Shown piece after piece: positions 1-6,470 of a stretch of DNA of 9,175 nt (its first letter is position 1; each line of letters begins with the position of its first letter). The position numbers and the translations under genes were made by a program. The notes under the pieces are model-generated. The model was not told the DNA's origin. It was given only the letters and a program-made list of their open reading frames with translations, and did not search any database. The stretch is from contig CAIWKU010000524.1 in NCBI GenBank assembly GCA_903913355.1, forward strand, positions 1-9,175. The letters are read 5' to 3'. This stretch comes from an uncultured Bacteroidota bacterium (lineage in GTDB: Bacteria > Bacteroidota > Bacteroidia > Chitinophagales > Chitinophagaceae).

Positions 1-1347
1 CTGTCTGATATCCGTAATGCTAAAACTTGTGTTTTGTTTTTTGAATTCCTCCCAGGCATCCTCTTTCGAAGCAGCTACCACAAAAGCACCATCCGGGGTA
101 TACCAGGCAGGTATCCTATGTCCCCACCATAATTGCCTACTGATACACCAGTCTTTAATATTCTCCATCCAATGACGGTACAGGTTCTTGAATTTGGCGG
201 GGTGAAAATGAATTTCATCATCCATTACTGCTTTCAAAGCAGGGGCAGAGATGGATTGCATGCTTACCCACCATTGTAAACTTAACCTGGGCTCTACAAT
301 CACATCTGTTCGTTCACTGAATCCTATCTGGTTGGTATATTCTTCAATCTTTACCAGATTGCCAGCCGACTCCAATAAAGGAATTATCTTTTTTCTTACC
401 TCAAAACGATCCTCCCCAATAAATAATTGAGCTGCTTCGCTCATTGTTCCATCATCATTCATGGTATCAATGATCTCCAGATGATATTTCTGCCCTAACT
501 GATAATCATTCATATCATGAGCCGGAGTAACCTTTAATGCGCCGGTACCAAAATCAAGGGTTACATAATCATCAGGGATGATCGGGATCTTTCGATTGAT
601 TAAAGGAACATACGCAAATTTTCCATGCAGGTGTTTGTATCTTTCATCAGCCGGGTTCACACATATAGCCGCATCACCTAAAATCGTTTCTGGCCTAACC
701 GTTGCAATAGTGATATATTCATTTTCAGAATCTGCTAAACGGTATTGGAGATAATATAATTTACTCTGTACTTCCTTATAAATAACTTCCTCATCACTTA
801 AAGCTGTTTTTGCCTTTACATCCCAGTTAATCATTCTCTTGCCCCGGTAAATATGTCCTTTCTGATACAGGTCAATAAAAACCTTGATCACAGATTGATA
901 ATAATCAGGATCCATGGTAAAAGAGGTCCGATCCCAATCTAAACTACACCCCATTTTTTTTAACTGCTGTAAGATGATGCCTCCATACTTTTCTTTCCAT
1001 TCCCAGGCATAACCCAAAAATTCATCCCGGCTGAGAGAGGATTTCGTGATCCCTCTTTCTCTTAACATAGCCACTACCTTTGCTTCAGTGGCAATGGATG
1101 CATGATCCGTGCCGGGAACCCAACAGGCATTCTTTCCCTGCATACGGGCTCTCCTGACCAGTATATCCTGGATAGAATTATTCAGACAATGCCCCATATG
1201 GAGTACGCCTGTAACATTGGGTGGTGGAATCACAACCGTATACGCTTCCCGATCATCGGGCTTGCTTGTGAAATAACCTTTTGTAAGCCAATGTTCATAC
1301 CATCTGGCTTCTACTTCATTGGGGATATAATGCTTGCTTAGTTCCAT
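1..1347 (-). CDS. valS: Valyl-tRNA synthetase, N-terminal part (truncated by window edge)
   Basis: This enzyme charges tRNA-Val with valine in the cytoplasm and hydrolyses mischarged Thr-tRNA. The frame is open from the ATG at 1347 to base 1, giving 449 codons; the rest lies outside the window. The class I signature PPPNVTGVLHMGH ends at residue 53, with the HIGH-type motif HMGH at 50-53. WVPGTDHASIATE follows at 76-88. The editing (CP1) domain shows TVRPETILGD at 216-225 and FGTGALKVTPAHDMNDY at 266-282. ISRQLWWGHRIPAW at 402-415 marks the return to the catalytic fold and is typical of ValS rather than IleS or LeuS. The KMSKS loop and the anticodon-binding and coiled-coil regions must lie beyond the edge. 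The start is supported by the family-like N-terminus (MELSKHYIPNEVEARWYEHW) and a candidate promoter about 75 bases upstream. No frameshift is seen. Confidence 0.97.
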   Translation of the reverse strand, partial: MELSKHYIPNEVEARWYEHWLTKGYFTSKPDDREAYTVVIPPPNVTGVLHMGHCLNNSIQDILVRRARMQGKNACWVPGTDHASIATEAKVVAMLRERGITKSSLSRDEFLGYAWEWKEKYGGIILQQLKKMGCSLDWDRTSFTMDPDYYQSVIKVFIDLYQKGHIYRGKRMINWDVKAKTALSDEEVIYKEVQSKLYYLQYRLADSENEYITIATVRPETILGDAAICVNPADERYKHLHGKFAYVPLINRKIPIIPDDYVTLDFGTGALKVTPAHDMNDYQLGQKYHLEIIDTMNDDGTMSEAAQLFIGEDRFEVRKKIIPLLESAGNLVKIEEYTNQIGFSERTDVIVEPRLSLQWWVSMQSISAPALKAVMDDEIHFHPAKFKNLYRHWMENIKDWCISRQLWWGHRIPAWYTPDGAFVVAASKEDAWEEFKKQNTSFSITDIRQ

Positions 1348-1419
1348 TTCCTGCTAGTACTTATTGCTCAGTGTTATATACTTATCTGGATTTTCATATG
1401 CCTGATAAGCGTGAAAATG

Positions 1420-1427
1420 CAAAAGTA
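1420..1427 (-). promoter_or_regulatory. Candidate -7 box (TACTTTTG) for valS
   Basis: Read on the minus strand this is TACTTTTG followed by C, an exact match to the Bacteroidota -7 consensus TAnnTTTG. It lies 72 bases upstream of the valS ATG, giving a leader of roughly 65 bases. No clear TTG -33 element is found at the usual distance; the sequence there is C-rich. It sits between valS and the preceding lipoprotein stop, so valS may be transcribed on its own. Inferred from consensus only. Confidence 0.5.
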
Positions 1428-1458
1428 AGGAAAAGAGAGGGGCCAGCAGGGAGTAGGA

Positions 1459-1476
1459 CGATAGAAAGGACTATCG
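1459..1476 (-). other. Small hairpin over the stop of the cysteine-rich lipoprotein gene
   Basis: CGATAG and CTATCG form a perfect 6-bp stem around a 6-base loop, and the hairpin includes the TAG stop codon of the lipoprotein gene. On the minus strand it is not followed by a T-run, so it is at best a weak terminator or a 3'-end stabiliser. A chance inverted repeat cannot be excluded. Confidence 0.25.
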
Positions 1477-1707
1477 AGTTAATATTTCTAAGCTATTCAG
1501 CTCGTAAATGGAAGTGGGGGCTTCGGATTGAGCCGATTTGTCTATGCCCTTTCCTGATTCAGTACAATCTGGACAGGAAGCCTGACTAAGACCTACCGAT
1601 TGGCAGCAACTGGTTACTTTTTTGCAAACTGTTTTGGCAGCCTGGGGATTATAGTTACTGCATCCTGTGAGTATATAAATCAGCAGTAATACAATAATTG
1701 GTTTCAT
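1471..1707 (-). CDS. Small cysteine-rich lipoprotein, function unknown
   Basis: This encodes 78 residues. A Lys-containing start (MKP) is followed by a hydrophobic stretch at about 3-13 and the lipobox LTGC with Cys16, so the protein should be exported, lipidated and held in a membrane facing the periplasm or cell surface. The mature part is only 63 residues but contains five further cysteines: C28, the pair C34-C35, and a CPDC (CxxC) motif at 45-48. That pattern suggests disulfides or bound metal, but no family is recognised. The C-terminal third is polar and acidic/Ser-rich without cysteines. The start is supported by a TAGATTTG promoter box 20 bases upstream; no Shine-Dalgarno is visible. 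It lies on the valS strand, 123 bases before valS, but valS has its own candidate promoter. Being a real gene is likely; its function is not known. Confidence 0.75.
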   Translation of the reverse strand: MKPIIVLLLIYILTGCSNYNPQAAKTVCKKVTSCCQSVGLSQASCPDCTESGKGIDKSAQSEAPTSIYELNSLEILTR

Positions 1708-1726
1708 ATCAGTTGTGTTTCAATTG

Positions 1727-1734
1727 CAAATCTA
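1727..1734 (-). promoter_or_regulatory. Candidate -7 box (TAGATTTG) for the cysteine-rich lipoprotein gene
   Basis: On the minus strand the sequence is TAGATTTGC, an exact TAnnTTTG match. It lies 20 bases from the ATG at 1707, which implies a very short leader of about 15 bases. Twenty-one bases upstream of the box ends the first of two ATTAACG direct repeats, where a -33 element or activator site would be expected. This is inferred from consensus and position. Confidence 0.55.
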
Positions 1735-1755
1735 AAAGACTATGACAATTGTGTG

Positions 1756-1783
1756 CGTTAATATTCGTTAATTAATCCTAACG
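1756..1783. repeat. Repeated CGTTAA motif upstream of the lipoprotein promoter (possible operator)
   Basis: CGTTAAT occurs at 1756-1762 and again at 1766-1772, exactly 10 bases (one helical turn) apart. An inverted partial copy, CTAACG, follows at 1778-1783, so TTAACG-type half sites occur three times in 28 bases. They lie just upstream of the -7 box of the minus-strand lipoprotein gene. Same-face direct repeats at this place are typical of regulator binding, but the AT-rich composition makes chance possible. Confidence 0.35.
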
Positions 1784-1898
1784 TAACTAAATAAAAAAGG
1801 TTACAGCTATTTTCAAATAAGTATCCGGATTTCCCATTTTATTACAGGAAATCGAAATTTTGGTGAAAAATACCCTTATTGCAATAGACTGAGGCGTA

Positions 1899-2024
1899 CT
1901 AATTACCTGTTTTTTGTTTCCATTCCAGGTAAGAAATAATGACCACTACAATAGCTACAATTACAAAAAGGGCAGCTACACAAGCTCGTTCACTCAGGTG
2001 AAAATGATGTTTTGTTTTCTCCAT
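1899..2024 (-). CDS. Probable 41-residue single-pass membrane protein
   Basis: This starts at the ATG at 2024. Residues 1-12 are charged and His/Lys-rich (MEKTKHHFHLSER), residues about 13-33 form one strongly hydrophobic helix (ACVAALFVIVAIVVVIISYL), and the short tail EWKQKTGN is polar. This is the usual layout of a small inner-membrane protein. The frame is open further upstream to an ATG at 2096, which would give 65 residues. I prefer the shorter form because the extra 24 residues run toward the promoter region of the divergent nuclease gene and do not improve the protein. A TTG-N16-TATTTCG arrangement at about 2047-2072 (minus strand) is a weak promoter candidate. No family is recognised. 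The clean helix argues for a real gene, but a chance frame is possible at this length. Confidence 0.5.
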   Translation of the reverse strand: MEKTKHHFHLSERACVAALFVIVAIVVVIISYLEWKQKTGN

Positions 2025-2173
2025 GGCAATCAGTTGGAACTTGAAGCGAAATAAATCTTTAATGGTTGACAAGGGTTTGTCCAGACTAAATAGCAAAACC
2101 AGGCAGGAATTCTGTTATATTGCTTGTTAAAATACGTTTTATTTACCGAATTTACAAGCGTTAATTTGCAGCT

Positions 2174-3490
2174 ATGCGTTTTGCCATTGTTGATATTGAA
2201 ACTACCGGCGGATTTCCCCAGCAACACGGAATTACCGAAATAGCCATTGTATTGCATAATGGGAAGGAGGTGGAAGGCCGGTATGAAACCCTGGTAAATC
2301 CGCATCAGTTAATTCCACCCTTTATTGCCAATATGACTGGCATTTCGGATGCCATGGTGGCAAGGGCTCCTTCATTCAAAGATGTGGCCTTTGAAATTTA
2401 TAACTTGCTGAAAGACAGAGTATTTGTAGCGCATAATGTAAATTTTGATTTTTCATTTGTCAAGCACCATTTACAAGAATCCGGCTATCATCTGCAAACG
2501 CCTAAGCTATGCACCATCCGACTAAGCAGGAAAGTATTTCCAGGTTTTCGGAAATATGGTCTTGGGCATCTCTGCCGGGAATTGGGTATCACGATTGAGA
2601 ACAGGCACCGTGCCGGGGGAGATGCCTTGGCAACTTCGGAAGTATTGGGACTGGCCTTGCAGAAAAACGGAATGACGGTAATCAACGATATGTTGAAAAG
2701 GGAAAATAAAAGCCAGTTATTACCTCCCAATATGGCAGAAGAGCAGGTAAAATTACTGCCTGCTGATCCGGGCGTTTATTATTTTCATGATCAGAAAGGC
2801 AAAGTGATTTATGTGGGTAAAGCTAAAAATCTATACAAAAGAGTTGTTAGCCATTTTACAGGGCTGGATATTTCAAAAAAGCGGCAGGACTTTCTTCGGA
2901 ATATTCATTCAATCAGCCATGTGGTTTGTCCTACTGAATTCATTGCCTCACTTTTTGAAAGTGTAGAAATAAAACGTCTTTGGCCTGCTTTCAATAAAAG
3001 CCAGAAACGATATGAGCAGTTATGGGGAATTTACTTATTCGAGGATAGTAGGGGATACCTGCGATTAGCCATTGATAAAAAGCAAAAACATACCAGACCA
3101 TTAGCCAGTTTTCCACTGTTGGTAGATGCCCATAGGTTATTATGGAAATGGGTAAAAGAATTTAACCTGGATCCGGTTCTGTGTTTTCTGGATAATACGG
3201 GTAAGCCGGTAATACAGGATGTGGATAGTTATAATGAATCTGTGAGAAAAGCAATTGCCTGGCTGGATGAACAAAAACAGACTTTTCTGATTCGTGATAA
3301 ATCGGGTTGTGTATTGGTAGAAGAGGGAAGATTTTATGGCATGGGGCATATACCAGAGGAGACAGAACTTACGCATATTTCGCATATCAAGGAAAAATTG
3401 GTGGAATATCCTGAAAACGAAGTACTCCGATCTATGATATGGAACTATGCCGAGAGATATCCCGGGAAAGTAGTAAAAATTGCTTCTTAG
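2174..3490 (+). CDS. DEDDh 3'-5' exonuclease fused to a GIY-YIG (UvrC-type) nuclease domain
   Basis: The 438-residue protein has an N-terminal exonuclease domain of the DNA polymerase III epsilon (DnaQ) type at about 1-165. The four acidic sites and the general base are visible: D7 and E9 in FAIVDIETTGG, D92 in AHNVNFD, and H145 with D150 in HRAGGDALATSEV. A GIY-YIG domain like that of UvrC and Cho follows at about 195-277: GVY at 200-202, YVG at 213-215, R223, a likely metal-binding E262 in SLFESVEIKR, and N274. All expected catalytic residues are present, so both nucleases look active. Residues 280-438 match no domain I recognise. There is no helix-hairpin-helix or UvrB-binding region as in full UvrC. 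Fusions of this kind are known in bacteria and suggest a repair role, but the substrate cannot be told from sequence. It may equally be labelled epsilon-like, though it is probably not the replicative proofreader. TACGTTTT at 2133-2140 is a weak promoter candidate. Confidence 0.92.
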   Translation: MRFAIVDIETTGGFPQQHGITEIAIVLHNGKEVEGRYETLVNPHQLIPPFIANMTGISDAMVARAPSFKDVAFEIYNLLKDRVFVAHNVNFDFSFVKHHLQESGYHLQTPKLCTIRLSRKVFPGFRKYGLGHLCRELGITIENRHRAGGDALATSEVLGLALQKNGMTVINDMLKRENKSQLLPPNMAEEQVKLLPADPGVYYFHDQKGKVIYVGKAKNLYKRVVSHFTGLDISKKRQDFLRNIHSISHVVCPTEFIASLFESVEIKRLWPAFNKSQKRYEQLWGIYLFEDSRGYLRLAIDKKQKHTRPLASFPLLVDAHRLLWKWVKEFNLDPVLCFLDNTGKPVIQDVDSYNESVRKAIAWLDEQKQTFLIRDKSGCVLVEEGRFYGMGHIPEETELTHISHIKEKLVEYPENEVLRSMIWNYAERYPGKVVKIAS

Positions 3491-3521
3491 TTTACCGGAA
3501 TGAATCATTTTGGAGATACTG

Positions 3522-3533
3522 AATTGTACAATT
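3522..3533. repeat. 12-bp palindrome upstream of tex
   Basis: AATTGTACAATT is a perfect palindrome followed by a run of T. It lies 31 bases after the stop of the exonuclease gene and 22 bases before the candidate tex -7 box. With the central GTAC as loop only a 4-bp AT stem remains, so it is a poor terminator; a dimer-binding site at the edge of the tex promoter is the alternative. Either reading is speculative. Confidence 0.25.
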
Positions 3534-3555
3534 TTTTCTTCTCGTTATCAGCCAT

Positions 3556-3563
3556 TACTTTCG
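3556..3563 (+). promoter_or_regulatory. Candidate -7 box (TACTTTCG) for tex
   Basis: TACTTTCG differs from the Bacteroidota -7 consensus TAnnTTTG at one position. It ends 36 bases before the tex ATG, which suits a leader of about 30 bases. The -33 region is a T-rich tract (3532-3540) without a clear TTG. The gap of 109 bases after the exonuclease stop leaves room for a separate promoter. Confidence 0.4.
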
Positions 3564-3599
3564 CGTCCGTTTTTTCAACTCAATCTTTAAAACAGAGAA

Positions 3600-5840
3600 A
3601 TGTCTTCTTTTGCGCCAGTTATATCTGCCAAACTGAATATCAGCACCCGGCAGGTAGCATCCGTATTACAATTATTTGAAGAAGCGGCCACCATTCCGTT
3701 TATCGCCCGATACAGGAAAGACGCTACTGGTGGACTTGACGAAGTGCAGATATTGCAGATTCAGGATGAACTTAAGTTTTTGAAAGAATTCTCGGAGCGA
3801 AAAGCCTTTATTGAAAAATCGATCACTGAACAAGGTAAGATGACGGAAGCCATTCAGACTGAAATCGATAAAGCCACCACCCTCGTAGCTTTGGAAGATA
3901 TCTATCTTCCTTATAAATCTAAACGCAAAACAAAGGCACAGACTGCAAGGGAGAATGGATTGGGTCCATTGGCAGAGAAAATGCTGGAGCAGGGAAATAC
4001 AGATATTCTGGCAGAAGCTGAAAAATATATTTCTGAAAAGATCAAAACTACTGATGAGGCATTGCAAGGGGCTCGCGATATTATTGCGGAAACCATTAAT
4101 GAAGATATTGCGGTCCGCTCCAAGCTTCGTAAGCTGTTTGAAGCGAAAGCAAATTTTCAAAGTAAGGTATTGACCGATAAAGAAACAGAAGGGATTAAGT
4201 ACAAAGACTATTTTGATTTTTCAGAACCCATTCATAAAATACCCTCTCATCGGATCCTGGCCGTATTAAGGGGATTTCTGGAAGGTTTTCTACGAATGAA
4301 TATTGCGCCTGTAGAAGAAGAAGCACTGGAGTTGATTGAAAAGGAATTTGTAAAACCCATGAGTCCTTCTTCTCCGCATGTTGCCAAAGCAGTAAAAGAT
4401 GCATACCGGAGATTATTACAACCCAGTCTGGAGAGCGAATTCAGAACTGCACTCAAACAAAAAGCCGATGAAGAAGCGATAAACGTATTCGCAGAAAACC
4501 TGCGCCAGTTATTATTAAGTTCACCGCTTGGCTCCAAACGGATCCTGGCTATCGACCCCGGTTATCGTACCGGTTGTAAGGTGGTTTGTCTGGATGAAAA
4601 AGGAGATCTTAAAAAAACAGAACTAATATATGTTCATGAAACAAATCGGGTGCAGGAGAGCGAACATATTATTCGGAACCTAGTCAATCATTTTTCAATT
4701 GAAGCTTTTGCGATAGGTGATGGAACTGCCGGAAGAGAAACCGAAATGTTTATTAAAAATATGAAGCTTGGGTTACCTGTATTTTTAGTAAATGAAGATG
4801 GGGCATCTGTTTATTCTGCATCAGATACAGCCCGTGAAGAGTTCCCCGACCAGGATATTACCGTAAGGGGCTCCATCAGTATCGGTCGCAGGTTAATGGA
4901 CCCGTTGGCAGAACTGGTGAAGATAGACCCCAAAAGCATCGGGGTTGGACAATACCAGCATGATGTGAACCCGTTTCGTTTAAAAGAAAGACTTGATCAG
5001 ACTGTCATCAGTTGCGTAAATAATGTTGGTGTTAACCTGAATACAGCCAGTAAACATTTATTGAGTTATGTAAGCGGTATTGGCAGTTCTCTGGCGGAAA
5101 ATATTATCCAGTACAGAAATGAGCAGGGCCGGTTTACCCAGCGCGCTCAATTATTAAAAGTGCCCCGTTTGGGTGGGAAAGCCTATGAGCAATGTGCAGG
5201 GTTCTTACGAATCAGAGATGGGGAAAATCCATTAGATGCCAGTTCGGTACACCCGGAAGCCTATGAACTGGTAGAACAAATGGCAACGGATTTAGGTGTT
5301 GCCGTTACGGAACTGGTGGGTAATGAAACAATGCTTGAAAAAATAGTTGCCAAAAAATATGTTTCTGAAAAATTTGGTGAACTTACCATTCGCGATATAA
5401 TGAATGAACTGAAAAAACCGGGTCTCGATCCCAGATCAGAACTGGAGCAGTTCTCCTTTGCAGATATTTATAAGCTGGAAGATGTAAAACCGGGAATGAT
5501 CATACCGGGTTCAGTTACCAATCTGACCCGTTTCGGGGCATTTATTGATATTGGCGTAAAGCAGGACGGTCTTGTTCATGTAAGCGAAGTAGCCCATAAA
5601 TATATTACAGACCCGGGCGAAGTACTGAAATTGGGACAGAAAGTACAGGTAAAAGTAATTGAAGTGGATATGGTAAGAAAGCGGATTGCCTTATCCATTA
5701 AACAAGCAGAAACAGCCCCTCCCAAAAATCAAAAACCCTATGCAGGTGGCGGCAAACAGCCACCCAAAAAGGAAAACGATCTTTCTTCAATGAGTGTAGA
5801 TGATGCATTAAGTTTATTAAAGAAAAAATTTGGCAAATAG
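3600..5840 (+). CDS. tex: Transcription accessory protein Tex (RNA-binding, S1 domain)
   Basis: Tex is a conserved cytoplasmic nucleic-acid-binding protein related to eukaryotic Spt6 and linked to transcription and RNA metabolism. At 746 residues it is close to the usual family length. The N-terminal helical region carries the family motif IPFIARYRKDATGGLDEVQ at 32-50. A YqgF/RNase H-like domain starts at about 314 (RILAIDPGYRTGCKV). The helix-hairpin-helix region at about 475-540 includes VNLNTASKHLLSYVSGIG and VPRLGGKAYEQCAGFLRI. The S1 RNA-binding domain is at about 632-702 (GSVTNLTRFGAFIDIG, then DGLVHVSEV). After S1 there is a Pro/Lys/Gly-rich linker and a short helical tail (SVDDALSLLKKKFGK). 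The start fits the family N-terminus and lies just after AACAGAGAA. It reads as intact and is probably monocistronic or co-transcribed with the gene 80 bases downstream. Confidence 0.97.
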   Translation: MSSFAPVISAKLNISTRQVASVLQLFEEAATIPFIARYRKDATGGLDEVQILQIQDELKFLKEFSERKAFIEKSITEQGKMTEAIQTEIDKATTLVALEDIYLPYKSKRKTKAQTARENGLGPLAEKMLEQGNTDILAEAEKYISEKIKTTDEALQGARDIIAETINEDIAVRSKLRKLFEAKANFQSKVLTDKETEGIKYKDYFDFSEPIHKIPSHRILAVLRGFLEGFLRMNIAPVEEEALELIEKEFVKPMSPSSPHVAKAVKDAYRRLLQPSLESEFRTALKQKADEEAINVFAENLRQLLLSSPLGSKRILAIDPGYRTGCKVVCLDEKGDLKKTELIYVHETNRVQESEHIIRNLVNHFSIEAFAIGDGTAGRETEMFIKNMKLGLPVFLVNEDGASVYSASDTAREEFPDQDITVRGSISIGRRLMDPLAELVKIDPKSIGVGQYQHDVNPFRLKERLDQTVISCVNNVGVNLNTASKHLLSYVSGIGSSLAENIIQYRNEQGRFTQRAQLLKVPRLGGKAYEQCAGFLRIRDGENPLDASSVHPEAYELVEQMATDLGVAVTELVGNETMLEKIVAKKYVSEKFGELTIRDIMNELKKPGLDPRSELEQFSFADIYKLEDVKPGMIIPGSVTNLTRFGAFIDIGVKQDGLVHVSEVAHKYITDPGEVLKLGQKVQVKVIEVDMVRKRIALSIKQAETAPPKNQKPYAGGGKQPPKKENDLSSMSVDDALSLLKKKFGK

Positions 5841-5920
5841 ACTGATTCAAAACTCCATTCTGTGTACGGATAAGTTTTCTAATCCAATATGTCTTATATT
5901 GTTTCTGAAAATGATAAAGT

Positions 5921-6454
5921 ATGAAAAGAATCCTTGTATTGGTATCCGTTCTGATATTTTCAGTAACTGTTCAGGCACAGAATAAACTTTACCCAATGGT
6001 AAAAAATTTTGGCTCAGTAAGCGAAGTGCCTTTTGCTGTTGAAAAACCGGATCCAAAACTGGATTATAAAATTATTGTAGAAGTCAGCTCTACAAATGAA
6101 AGACAGGAATTGGTGCATGAATTCTTTGATAAAGTGGCTAATGTCGTAAACCTGCATGCATTAGGAGGTGTTCCGGCTAATAAATTGCATGTTGTGATGG
6201 TGATACATGGTCCCGCAGCCCAATTCGTTGTGAATGATGAGGCTTACCAGAAAAAATTTGGAATGAATAATCCCAATATTCCACTTTTTGCCGCACTTAA
6301 GGAAGCCGGGGTAAAAATATTTGTTTGCGGACAATCCGTACTCAAAAGAAACATCGATCCCGATACTATTACGCCTGAAGTTACTGTTGCGTTATCCGCA
6401 GTTACCACTTTAACTACGTACCAGTTAAAAGGGTATGCAGTATTGAAATACTGA
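5921..6454 (+). CDS. Exported DsrE/DsrF-like family protein
   Basis: The protein has 177 residues. A Sec signal peptide is clear: MKR, a hydrophobic core to about residue 16, and a VQA|Q cleavage site at 19/20, so it acts outside the cytoplasm, probably in the periplasm. The mature part fits the DsrE-like alpha/beta fold: a first strand YKIIVEVSS at 49-57, a helix, then KLHVVMVIHGPAA at 88-100, and KIFVCGQSVLKR at 132-143 with the single cysteine C136 at the position where DsrE/TusD-type proteins often carry their sulfur-binding cysteine. Cytoplasmic relatives relay sulfur; whether an exported version does so is unknown. It starts 80 bases after tex with no obvious terminator between, so read-through is possible. 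It converges with purB, leaving 16 bases between stops. Family assignment is fairly sure; the role is not. Confidence 0.82.
   Translation: MKRILVLVSVLIFSVTVQAQNKLYPMVKNFGSVSEVPFAVEKPDPKLDYKIIVEVSSTNERQELVHEFFDKVANVVNLHALGGVPANKLHVVMVIHGPAAQFVVNDEAYQKKFGMNNPNIPLFAALKEAGVKIFVCGQSVLKRNIDPDTITPEVTVALSAVTTLTTYQLKGYAVLKY
6438..6453. terminator. Possible hairpin between convergent genes
   Basis: CAGTATT and AATACTG are perfect inverted repeats; the realistic form is a 6-bp stem with a TGAA tetraloop. It overlaps the end of the DsrE-like gene, including the first two bases of its TGA stop codon, and lies 18 bases past the purB stop. Neither side has a strong T-run: CCCTTTT follows on the minus strand and only CGTTTAATATTCT on the plus strand. 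It may act weakly in either direction. Confidence 0.3.
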
Positions 6455-6470
6455 GAAATGCGACAGTCGT

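Noticed and set aside
1371..1589. 72-codon plus-strand frame between valS and the nuclease gene
   Set aside because: It lies antisense to the lipoprotein gene, which has a lipobox and a promoter, whereas this frame has neither.
1899..2096. Longer 65-residue start for the small membrane protein
   Set aside because: The added 24 residues carry no signal or domain and extend into the shared upstream region of the divergent nuclease gene; the internal Met gives a typical small membrane protein.
3672..4160. 162-codon minus-strand frame inside tex
   Set aside because: It is fully contained in the well-supported tex gene and its residue pattern is the reverse shadow of that gene.
6455..6470. CGACAGTCG as a terminator between the convergent genes
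   Set aside because: Only a 3-bp stem with a 3-base loop is possible, with no T-run.
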